DNA from: Scilla litardierei
Lineage: Eukaryota > Streptophyta > Magnoliopsida > Asparagales > Asparagaceae
Direction: 5' to 3'
Assembly: GCA_030789695.1 (NCBI GenBank)
Contig: CM061141.1
Span: 173,366,807 to 173,430,806 of the forward strand
DNA length: 64,000 nucleotides
Below, piece by piece: positions 23,497-33,608 of the stretch (positions within the stretch are counted from its first letter, which is position 1; the number at the start of each line of letters is the position of its first letter). A program made the position numbers and the translations under genes. Under the pieces are notes generated by a model. The model saw only the letters and a list, made by a program, of their open reading frames with translations. It searched no databases and was not told the DNA's origin.

Positions 23497-23865
23497 CATC
23501 GATATGGGATAAAACCTGGTGCTTTGGCAATTATATCGCCAATAGTTATTGGTACGTATTCACCTAATATGCAACACTAAATTTATGTGCTTTTTGCAAT
23601 GAACCATTATATATAATAAATGGTTGTGGTAACATGTTATTATCTTGACACCTTGGGGTTGCCAGGATTCCTATTCTGGTTGTTAGGTCAAGCCACATGC
23701 CATCAGCTTCTTGGTGTCAAAGTCATGACATCCATGATAATGTTTGTTATAGTTGCTGGTATTTTGATGGCACTCTTCCTGAATATTGCTGGATGACCTT
23801 GGGATAATGCCATGAAATACAACGAAACTGGTGCTCTTGGAGGCAAAGGAATGCCATAAAGTTAC
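23497..23865 (+). pseudogene. captured H+-translocating pyrophosphatase fragment
   Basis: Two exons of a membrane H+-pumping pyrophosphatase, the enzyme that couples PPi hydrolysis to proton transport in plant vacuole or Golgi membranes. Exon 1 (about 23497-23551) reads RYGIKPGALAIISPIVI and ends at a GT. Exon 2 (23666 to about 23865, after GCCAG) reads GFLFWLLGQAT, LLGVKVMTSMIMF, VAGILMALFLNIAG, then WDNAMKYNETGALGGKG. This is the C-terminal transmembrane and substrate-site region of the family, with the highly conserved GALGGKG. A TGA replaces the Gly of the AGG-WDNA motif and a second stop follows GGKGMP. Vacuolar versus Golgi type cannot be settled from this piece. Confidence 0.75.
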
Positions 23866-24504
23866 AGTAACTGTATATCTTTCTGTATTGCTCTATATTA
23901 CGATTCAATGTTTAGTTTGTTGTGTTTATGTGCTTTGTCAAACTTTCAAACTTCTATGATCAATGTTTTTGAAATATCTTCCTTCATGATGAGGCCCTAA
24001 TCAAACATATATTATGGTTCTTGCCCTATGCCACCATATCTTTTCACATCTTATATGGATGTAAACAAGTTCTATGTGAAATGCATATCTTAACATATCG
24101 TTATGTATTTTGTTATGTCTCAAATTATGAGTCAGTCCTTCCAACTTATCTCACTACTGCCAGAAATTGTTTTGTCTATTTCATTTGTCTTCTTTTGAAC
24201 TTCATGCTTTGTAATTTGATGTTGAGGTCCTTTTAAGATTTCATTTCCTTTTCCAAGTTCCTTTTGAACTAATGTTGATAGTTCACTCTGAGATCTTTTT
24301 AGTCATTGGGTAAGAAGATTTATAATTGTCTTTTCCTTATGTTAATAGAAGAGATTACAGTACATTCCATTTCAATAGATAGTTATGGCACGCCACACAT
24401 TATTGGGCCTCTAATCATGGTATCATTTTCTAGTGTTCTTCCGTACAATCATTTCCACAATGTGACTTGACGTTGTCATTTTTTATTTGCTGAAAATAAA
24501 TCAG

Positions 24505-24729
24505 GAACATGCCAAAGGGGGAAATGTACAATTTTCACTTAAACAAGCCTGATGCAGATAGGTTGGCCTATGGTATGTCTCGGAGTTTTGGATGCGAGGC
24601 TTTGCATGTTGACATTACACAGAATCAAACAAAGGGAACAATTTCAAGCTTTCGTGATGGTCCCTTCAATATGTTGGATACTACTGATGTTACTGCCCAT
24701 GGACTTAATACACCAAATGCGACCTGGTG
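24505..24729 (+). pseudogene. unidentified captured exon-like frame
   Basis: Open for about 74 codons with protein-like composition: MPKGEMYNFHLNKPDADR, SRSFGCEALHVDITQNQTKG, then FRDGPFNMLDTTDVTAHG. It starts after an AG and ends at TGG|TGAGTA, which could be a donor one base away or a stop. I do not recognise the family. A second open stretch at 25173-25472 (99 codons) is less convincing. Confidence 0.3.
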
Positions 24730-26696
24730 AGTAAAATGTTGAGTTAAATTCGTTATCTGTTATTTTATTTTTTTCTGTTGTTTCTTTGATATGTGTCTAC
24801 TACTATGAAACTTCATGGAAGGTGTTTTAATTTGCTACATAAGCCATACTAGCCTCATTATAAGTAGTCCATGTAGAATTATTCCGTTTTAAGCCATAAT
24901 ATAACTGCATTACAAGTAGTGACTAACATTTTTCAAATGTATGCCGACTAAGAATTTTGTATGTGAATGTAGTTATTCTATGTCTGGTACATGCCTAACA
25001 TTTTAAAAACACACATTAAAAATGCACTAAACATAACATGCATTATAGTTGCATTACACTAGCATCATTCTATTTTGTTGTCATGAAGAATTTTGTACAA
25101 AAATAAATGGATGTATGCACTAGATCTCAACTAATTCGATGATTGATTGTTAGTAATGGATTATAGGTGTAAGTGCCTAGGCTGGATGACCCATTGTCAC
25201 ATACCTTCGAGCAGTGCTCAAAAGACACATTCAAGATATACAGGCCATTTAGGTATGTGATCTACTACCTATACCCGTGTCAAGATAGATGGGATGGAAG
25301 GATTCCAGAGTTGGTGACAATCTATGCGGTGAATTACCATCGGTCCATGTCCTTCTACTACAACACTCCTCTTTTGATCGCTGTGTGGTATAGATTCAAT
25401 CAATGCCCAAGAATCATGGCCGTCGCCAATACAACCGAGGCCGTTGGCAGCAGTCTCATCCGGCATATGTAGAGTAAAGCAAAGATGATGTCTTTCTGTG
25501 TGTATGTTTGAATTATGATCTGGATGTGATATTTACTGATGAGGTTTACATACGAGATATTATGTGCTTATAATGTGATTCACCTTCAATGAATTGTCCT
25601 TAATATGTAATTTAGAGAATAATATTTTGGTGTACTAATGGATTGTTGATGTATGTTAATGATTAGAATCCAAATTCTTTAATGTGTGATAAAAGGGACA
25701 ATGTCCAATTTTTTAAGTTGCATTGCTGTTGATTCCAAAGCTTACAAATCAATAATCAGAGAAAACATGTGATTCAAGATTGTGAAGGCTATTTCCTTAA
25801 GGATTCATTTCCCATTGTATTATACCAGTAAGGCACAAAATGTCATTATGATATTCGATATCGCTTTTATATTTAACTATGCGAGGGGATGATATTGGCC
25901 AATATTCCAGATAGGTTTGTCGGTTGAGTGCTCTATGGAAGAATTTGGATCTTATCGGCACCTATTGCAATGAACAGTCCATTGCACCAATAATAAGCGT
26001 TCATAAAATGGTGGATGGTTATGGTTTTTGTTGAGCGTAAAATTAGAAAGAGTGCAACGCATGGGAGGAAAAAATGTCCCAACTTAGTAGGCATCACCTC
26101 ATATGCAACCTGTAGTGGTTGGTCGACACATTGATTATTATCCTCTACAATTAGTATACTGTGATGTCTTTTGTTCATCTCATATGAAACATGTAGTGGT
26201 TGTCCATGCATTGATTATAATCCTCTACAAATTAGTACACCATGATGGCTTTTGTTGAACATAAAATTAGATTGCGTGGAGTACGTAAATTATTGTTGTT
26301 CGTTAAAAATTAGAGTGAAAAATAAATAACAATTATTACACTATAATTATTGTTGTTTGTTTAAAATAAGGGGATCCAAGATTTTGAGGGGAGATATTTT
26401 TAATGAAAGGATGAACTAAAAAACAATAATTGAGCTATAATTATTGTTGTTCTTTTAAAATTATGGGATCTAAGATTTTGAAGGTATAATATTTTAAATC
26501 AACAGTGCCCTTGGGTCACATGTTAATCTATATGTAACTAAATTTTGGGTAGAACTAAATTCTTTGTAGGGAACTACATTTGGGGGGAAAATAAAATTTT
26601 TATGCGAAACTAAATAACAAATATTGCGCTTTAATTATTGTTGTGCATTTAAATTAGATGATCCAAGATTTTGAGCGGTGAATACTTTAAATGAAC

Positions 26697-26722
26697 TGTG
26701 CCCTACGGGCACAGGTTATGAC

Positions 26723-26725
<3 letters not shown>
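26697..26725 (+). other. Helitron 3' terminus: hairpin plus CTAG
   Basis: Stem 26697-26703 pairs perfectly with 26707-26713 around the loop TAC. CTAG follows at 26722-26725 and the next base is T. This is the rolling-circle termination signal of the family. Two decayed look-alikes precede it, at about 26374-26410 and 26465-26530. Confidence 0.9.

Positions 26726-26728
<3 letters not shown>

Positions 26729-26810
<82 letters not shown>
26729..26810. repeat. (AT)41 microsatellite between two Helitrons
   Basis: 82 bases of uninterrupted AT lie between the CTAG end of the first Helitron and TCTATAAACC of the next. Confidence 0.95.
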
Positions 26811-26812
<2 letters not shown>

Positions 26813-27113
26813 TATAAACCATGACCTTTTTTGAATTTTGTCCCAGTCACCAGTCCAGTCATATTGCTTTGTCCCAGTCATATGCTGAGTAGGATTAAGT
26901 TGTTTTGTATTTGAAAATTTGAACTCACCGTGCCCTAATGTGACAAATTCTCGCCGTTCTCACTAATGCTTTGAGCTCAACGCAAATTCTTTGAGCTCAA
27001 CGCATACACAAATTCTCACGGTGACATCGATTTTGGAGGGAAAATTGGGCGTGGGAGGGAAAATCTCTGATGTGAGGGCAAGCTTGGAGGGAAAATCTCT
27101 GATGTGATCGGGG

Positions 27114-27700
27114 ATGGCCTCATCAGAGACGGCCTACTGCAAAAGCCCTCATCTTCCATCCTCCATGTTTTCTTCTTCACGTTTCCATCATCTTCCATCC
27201 TCCACGGAACGCCCTCATCTTCAACCTCACCACGCAAAGCCCTCATCTTCAACCTCGCCACGCACATCAGGAGGTTGTAGCCTCACCACGCAAAGCCCTC
27301 ATCTTCAACCTCGCCTCGCCACGCAAAGCCCTCATCTTCAACCTCATCCTCCATGCACATCAGGAGGTGAGTTATTTTGGGATTTTTTTAGATTTTTGAA
27401 ACATTAGAAACAATAAAATTTTGGTAAAATTTTGCTCTTTTGCAGGGTATTGCTCCAGGCCTCATCTTCAACCTCACCACGCAAAGCCTCATCTACAGCC
27501 TCATAGCCCTCCTCCACGCACAGTAGGAGGTGAGTTCTTTTGGGATTTTTCAGATTTTTCTAAAGTTTTTTTGGAAACAATAAAATTTTGATAAAATTTT
27601 CCTCTTTTGCATGGTATTGCTCCAGCCCTCATCTGGAACCTCATAGCCCTCATCTTCAACCTCATCCTCCACGCACAGCTGGAGGTGTGTTCTTTTGGGA
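27114..27700. repeat. imperfect minisatellite, CCTCATCTTCAACCTC units
   Basis: The phrase CCTCATCTTCAACCTC followed by (A/G)CCACGCAAAG recurs many times. A longer block of about 120 bases (AGGAGGTGAGTT to ...AAATTTT) occurs three times near 27364, 27527 and 27680 in decaying form. Confidence 0.7.
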
Positions 27701-27849
27701 AAACATTAGAAACATTAAAGTTTTGGTCTTTTTCAGATGATATGAAAATTTTGTCAATTTTGCTCACGTTAGTTTTTATGAAAATTTTACTGTTTCTTCT
27801 TGCCATTAACAATTTTTCTAGAGATTTTATTGCAGGGGTTTGCAAGTTT

Positions 27850-29040
27850 TTTTGATGTCATTACAGTTTTTATAAGTTCTTTTTTGAAAATTTTTTAAAA
27901 AATTTTTGCAGTATGATATGGATATGATTTTTACAGTATGAAATTTTCGTATGCAGTTCCAATACTATTATCAAATACTGATATTCGTATGAAAATCTAT
28001 TGGAACTTATTGGAACTTATCCAATCCTATTGCTTCGTTGTACAGTCCAAATTTGGTATGAAGTACGAATATTTCATCTACGAAAATCTATTCCAATTTT
28101 CGTATCAGATTGATGTACTGGAAATATATTCAAATACGAATTTCCAATACCCAAATTGATGTAATGGAAATCTATTACAGGATATGCAACTTTGGGTAAC
28201 TTTTCAGGAAATACGAAAATTTCAAAAACTTTTCAGGTATTCGAATTTTGCCAGGATATGCAAATTTGCTGAGTTGAATATGGAAATTTGCATATCCTGT
28301 CAAAAGGGCTTTGAAATTCGTATTTGAAATAGACAGGATATGGAAATATGCAAATTTGATGTGTTGAATATGGAAATATGTGATTTTTGAAAATTTGAAA
28401 ATTTGACAGGATAGGGAAATATGCATATTTTGAAAGTTTCACAAGATATGCACATTTTGAAATTTTGACCGGGTATGCAAATTTTTTTGGATATGGAAAT
28501 ATGCGAATTTTGAAATTTTGACAGGATATTCAAATTTGCTGAGTTGAATATGGAAATTTGCATATCATGTCAAAAGGTATTTGACAAAATCGTATTTGAA
28601 ATATCCAGTATATGGAAATATGCAAATTCGTATTCAGGAAATTTGGGTAACTTTCAACAACTTTTCAGGAAATTCGTATTTGAAATTTTGAAATTTTTAC
28701 AGGATATGCAAATTTACTGAGTTGAATATGGAAATTTGCATATCCTGTCAAAAGGTATTTGAAATTCGTATTTGAAATAGACAGGATATGGAAATATGCA
28801 AATTCGTATTCAGGAAATTTGGGTAACTTTCAAAAACTTTTCAGGAACTTCGTATTTGAAATTTTGACAGGATATGCAAATTTGGGTTACTTTTCAGGAA
28901 ATGTTCAGTCTAATTTGATGTAATGGAAAATTTTCATCAAATTGATGTAATGGAACTTTGGGTACAATTTAGACAGGATATGCAAATTTGATGTAATGGA
29001 AATTTTCGTCAAAAACTTTCCAGTAACTTTTGGTACGCAA
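27850..29040. repeat. AT-rich repeat field with repeated hairpins
   Basis: Variants of GATATGCAAATTTG, TGGAAATTTGCATATCC and TTTGAAATTCGTATTTG recur throughout. Two perfect 16-bp stem hairpins lie at 28252-28299 and 28700-28747, and a near-perfect one at about 28521-28569. No gene is recognised. Confidence 0.7.
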
Positions 29041-30002
29041 TAAATACATGAAGATGAGGACTATGTTATTAAATTGCAGTATATTTCTTTGTTAAACTTT
29101 GATGTAATGGAAATGAACATTGTTAACATTTGAGTATCCTGTCTAATTTCTTCATTTGCTTTTGGTGTAATATTGCTTTTGGAACATTGTTAAACTTTGA
29201 TGTTACTTGAGACTGATTGCTTTCGGAACATTTGAAATTTTGATTCCAATGTCTAATTCCAATGTCCAATTTTAAAGGAAAACCTCACTATCCTCACTAT
29301 CCTCACTATATTGGCTCAAAATACCTGTATAGTGAGGTATTTTGAGCCAAATGTTGGCTCAAAAATTCCAAATGTTGGCTCAAAATCATGTCATATTTTA
29401 TCAACACACACTCACGTTTTGTTATTGTACACATATACACACCAATAAATTCCAATGTCCAATTTAGAGTTAAGGCATTTGGAGCATCCTGAGACTGCTG
29501 ACTGCGACACCAAGAAAATTCCAATGTCTAACTTCATACACTCAAGTTTCATTACAAATATACACACACTCAAGTTTCCTTAAAAATATACACACACAGT
29601 CAAGTTTCAATGTCCAATGTCCAAGTTTCATTAAAAATATACACACACTCAAGTTTCATTAAAACTTGAGTTTAAAAATATACACACACTCAAGTTTCAT
29701 TAAAACTTGAGTTTCAAAATATACACACACTCAAGGCATTGAAACTTGAGTTTAAAAATATACACACAGGTCAAATTTGGACATTGGAATTCATACCTAT
29801 TGAAATTCAAAATCCTGTCCAGCTTTAAGCCTGAGACTTTGATCCTTCTATACACACAGGTCAAACTTGATGTGTGTATATATGCTAATATGCCAAATAG
29901 CATATATATGAAGTTGATGTATGAACTTGGTATGAAGTTGGTTCAACTTTGATCCTAATAGGTATGAAGTTTGACTTTAATCCTAATATACCAAATAGGT
30001 AT
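29041..30002. repeat. short-period repeats with ATACACACA and CTCAAGTTTCATT
   Basis: ATATACACACACTCAAGTTT recurs at about 35-60 base spacing from 29540 to 29770. Similar TGTGTGTAT/ACACACAGG phrases resume at 37434-37810 on the other side of the inserted LTR element, so this was one block before the insertion. Confidence 0.7.
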
Positions 30003-31034
30003 TGTTTCAGAGTGTTTTCTCACTACAAAAGCGTTGACCGTGGACTACCCGGTCAACGTGGTCAAGGGGCCGACTCGGGTCCCTCGGGTGTGTTGAGTCT
30101 GTGCCGACGCAGCGTGAATTGGAGTTGCGGATGACGTGGAGCGCGTCGGCTGGGCCGGATCTGGATCCTCGGCCACGAGGGGGGCGAGGGGAAGCCTCGG
30201 CCCGGTGTGAGACGCTCGGCCTCGGACAGTCGGACGACGAGGGGTAGCCTCGGCGCCTCGTGAGCGGAGGGGAAGCCTCGGCTCGGACGGATGTGCTCGG
30301 CCTCGGTCGGTCGGACGACGAGGGGTAGCCTCGGTCGTCTTGCTTGATGCGTGGCCGGCGTGGGGCGGAGGGGAAGCCTCGGCCCGTGGAACTGACGTCC
30401 TCCTGCGCAGACGAGAGCACTCGTCAGGGGGGCCGGACCTTGGTTCCGGCCAAATCCCCTCCGATGCCTAAGTCAGGCGATGATTTGATAGAGGAGGCTC
30501 GGCGGAGACGGTTCGACTTGAGAGGAGGTCGGAACGACGTCTACCGGCGTGAGCGGGGTAGGAAGGAGAAGAAATGGGGGAACTAGGTCGTTGATGGAGT
30601 ACCTTAGGTTTTAGTTACCTGAGATGCGGTCCCCCGTCTAGTCGTCCTTCTGGCCCTTTTATAGGCTTCCCGTCGTGACTGCCCATGACTCACGTCCCTC
30701 GTCCACCCCCGATCGTGCCCCCTCAATCCGCCTTCCCATCGCCGCTCCTTGCGCCATGCCAGCACCTCCCCATAACGGCCATTAAGTGGTCGCGGGCCTG
30801 GGGGAACGGTTATCGCTGGAGTGGGCGAGTGACTTGCGCGTTTTCGGGGACGGGTCGGATCGCCGTTCGGGGGTCCTCTAAGGGGCTTTGTCGGGCGGGC
30901 CTGATCTCGCAGACGGGCTTCTGGCTCCATCTTCTTTCGGGCTTCGCTTGGTGGGCTTGGGCCTCCCGTGACTTCGCGTAGCCGGCTGTGCCTTTGGGCC
31001 CATGCCGTTGGGCCTCCGCAAAATAGACGTATCA
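30003..31034 (-). repeat. left (3') LTR of the Tat element
   Basis: Starts TGTTTCAGAGTG and ends GACGTATCA; 1032 bp, the same length as its partner. On the minus strand a TATA box, CCTATAAAAGG, lies at 30655-30665 and probably marks the LTR promoter. About 14 single-base differences from the right LTR were counted by eye, with no indel. Confidence 0.95.
30656..30663 (-). promoter_or_regulatory. TATA box in Tat LTR (copy in 5' LTR at 37055-37062)
   Basis: TATAAAAG on the minus strand in a GC-rich context (CCTATAAAAGGGCC) in both LTRs; it fits the core promoter for the gag transcript. Confidence 0.6.
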
Positions 31035-31256
31035 ATTGCCCCCATCAGAAGGGCCGATCGGCCTTGGCCAGCTCGGTTCGATCGATGTGACTCCTGGGGT
31101 TCCGAGTGGCGCGTCAGTCGAGGCGCGGTCATAAATGAAGGTTATGATGAGGCGGGTCGATTGGACTTCCCTTGGCGTTGATTTTGAAACGCCATCTGCT
31201 CTTTGAGGCTCGCCCCGCGTTCTTGTCAGGCGTTTCAAATTCGTTCATGGGTCTTG

Positions 31257-31264
31257 TATATAAG
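31257..31264 (+). promoter_or_regulatory. TATA box for the antisense Transposase_28-type gene
   Basis: TATATAAG lies 144 bases upstream of the first ATG (31408), in the interior just past the 3' LTR. It suggests that the antisense gene has its own promoter on the opposite strand to gag. Confidence 0.5.
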
Positions 31265-31407
31265 TGCCCCGGCTGCGTTGGTCCCAATTTCTTCCTCGCT
31301 CTTCCTCTTGTTCCTGGCTTTCCACAAACTCGGAGTCTTTCGCCGCCTTTGTTTCCTTGCCTCCTCCAGATAAGCAAAAAAGGTAACTCCTTTCCCATCC
31401 TCCTCTT

Positions 31408-33608
31408 ATGGTAGCTCTTAGGATAGGCGGCTCTGCCCAAGGGGCGAGGGATCCTCCTGAGTCCAGGCGTGGCGGACTCCGCTCCGCGGGATCCGGTTTC
31501 TCCTTGGAGAGACGTTCCCTCCGAGATAAATGGAAGAGGAAGCTCTTCCCAGATTATGCATGCGATGATGTGGCGTCGGCTGCCGTGCGGCTTAATGTAC
31601 CTCCGGTTGTCCTCAGAACGCCGTCGAGGACTTCTTTTCCGGCGGCTGCGGAGATTCGGGGAAGGTACCTCTGTCACCCGTATGACGTTCGAGTCCCTTT
31701 CGTCGACCAGCGGATCTGTCTTCCGAGGAGCAATGAAGTCGGCGTTTACATCGAGATGTTTCGTCTGGGTCTTCGTTTCCCACTCAATCCCTTCTTTATC
31801 CAAGTCATGGAGTACCTCATGGTGCCGCTTTGTCAGTTCACCCCCCGTTCGGTCGCGGTTCTGACGGGCTTTGTGATGCTCTGTTGTACCCGCGGTCTGG
31901 AGCCATCTCTCCCCCTTCTCTTCTATTTTTATCAGATCCAGACGGTCGGTCTAGGGTCATGGTTGCACCTCCGAGCCCGCGCGGGGAGGGAATGCCTGAT
32001 CGGGCTACCCCACTGGGCGGGGGATTGGAGCTCGGATTATGTCTTCGTGGTCTTCCTTGAGGATGCCCAGATTTTAACAGGTTGGGGTGGGAAGGGTCGG
32101 CCTTGCCCTACGCCAACCCTCTCCGAGGCTGATCAGGCGGCCGTCGCGCTGCTGTCGGCCCTCCCCTTGGAGGCAAAGTCTATCTGGCCTTTGCTGGACG
32201 ACCTACTCCTGAAGGCCTTCTTATGGTATTTGGGTAGGTCACTTTTTCCGTCCTGGATAGCCCTGTGGCTTACCCTGGTTTCGGTTTTGCTTGCAGGAAT
32301 GGATGGTCGCGAGTTCACCCGCGACGTTGATGAGCTGATTCGTCGTGGAGCGGCTCGGAGCTGAGGTAGCACCTCGAGAAGGGCACCTCGGTGGACCGTT
32401 GAGGAGGAGGTGCACCGAGCCGAGCCCTTCGTGGGCAAGGTGGTGGCCTCACCTCCCGCCTCTTCTTCTGGTAGTCCCCTCCCCGGGGGGGTCGCAAGGT
32501 CCGGATCCGTCCCACCGACCCAAGCGGCGGGGGGTAATGTCGGGTCCGGTGCGGCTCCTCCTGCGCTCGGCGTGCTCCCTCTTGTCCCTGAGGGCGAAGG
32601 CGGCACGAGGCAGAAGCGCTCCCCTTCGGAACCTGCCGAGCATCACGGAGGGAAGAGGACAAAGGGAGACGTGGATCCCTCCAGTCCGGTGTGCTCCGTG
32701 CCCCCGGCGGTGGCCGCCGAGGATCTTCCAGTGACCCTGACGACTACCCCAGTCGCAGCATCTCTGCCTCCATTATCGGGAGTCGGTTCCCTGTTGGCGA
32801 GTAGCTCGGCCTCCCCCGGGGTCACCCCCGGGGGTTCGGTGTTTGTCGACCGAGCCTTGGCTCAACAGTTGGCCGAGGGCTCCGTCCTCCCTCGGGACCG
32901 TAGTCTCCTTGAGTGGATCCCTGCCGACAAGCTGTCGGACTCCTTGGTTTGGATCCTTCAACAGGTCTGGCTATCCCACTGTCCCTTTCTTTCTTTCGCT
33001 CTCCTCTTGGCTCATGTCTCGTCGTTCAGGGTTCAACGCTCGCCGTCGAGTCGCAGCGTCGAGCCGTCCGTATGAGGGAGCTGGAGGAGTCCTCTGCGAG
33101 GGATCACGAGCGGGCTGGGGAAGCGGAGGTAGCTGCGGTGGTGGCGCAGATGGAGTCCCGGCAACTCAAGCTCCGGGTGGCCGAGCTAGAGGGACGAGTG
33201 GACGTCCTCCAGGGAAAGTTGGAGGACGCCTGGCAGTCGGCCGAGGAAGCGGCTGAGTCGTTCCGCCTGGAGAGGGAGGAGCTTCAGAGGGAACTGTCGG
33301 ACCGGCGTCAGGTGGCGTGGTTTGCAGAGGAGGTGGAGAGGGGTTTCGTCGGGACTCTGGGGGAGAGGATCTTCAAGGTCCTTAGGGAAGCCTTCGGTAA
33401 GTATGTGGACCTTATCGGCCCCCGGATCATCGATGACGTCCGTCCTCCTTCCGGGAGTGTGCGGAGCGCGTCCGGCAAGCCCCTCCGCCTGTTGATCCCC
33501 CTTGCTCCGAGCAGGGCGAGGCGCCCGAGGATGCGACCTCTCGAGCCCGGGCCCCCTAGGTCGTCCTTCCCAGCCAGTCATCCTTGTTTTTATCCTCAAA
33601 TTTTTTAG
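31408..33608 (+). CDS. antisense 'putative gypsy type transposon' (Transposase_28-like) gene, spliced
   Basis: A plus-strand gene opposite in sense to gag. Exon 1 (31408-32233) has the family pattern VPFVDQRICLPRSNEVG, FPLNPFFIQVMEYL, CQFTPRSVAVLTGF and RGLEPSLPLLFYFY, which I recognise as the plant Transposase_28 (putative gypsy type transposon) family of unknown function. A GT-AG intron (32234-32296) leads to GMDGREFTRDVDELI. A TGA at 32362-32364 then interrupts the frame, which otherwise stays open through a Pro/Ser/Gly-rich linker to 32964. A second intron (32965-33029) leads to a coiled coil (MRELEESSARDHERAGEAEV, LKLRVAELEGRVDVLQ) ending at 33608. Antisense genes at this place are known in Grande and RIRE2. 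One stop apart, it looks well preserved. Confidence 0.65.

Larger units (their letters stand above)
9949..26725 (+). mobile_element. non-autonomous gene-capturing Helitron, one truncated copy followed by one complete copy
   Basis: The 5' end TCTATTCTATAAAA occurs at 9949 and again at 16048. The only proper 3' end is at 26697-26725: stem TGTGCCC, loop TAC, stem GGGCACA, an 8-base gap, then CTAG followed by T. The flanks are A and T, as expected for Helitron insertion in an AT dinucleotide with no target duplication. The first copy (9949-16047) matches the first 6.1 kb of the second (16048-22150) almost throughout. No Rep or helicase is encoded. The interior carries fragments of at least three plant genes with introns, typical of gene-capturing Helitrons. 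Confidence 0.8.

Noticed and set aside
26687..26881. Open frame with an IYIYIY run
   Set aside because: Translation of the (AT)41 microsatellite.
26930..26960. CCGTGCCCTAATGTGAC as a possible Helitron 3' hairpin
   Set aside because: The stem is not complementary and no CTRR follows; it lies only 120 bases from a 5' end.
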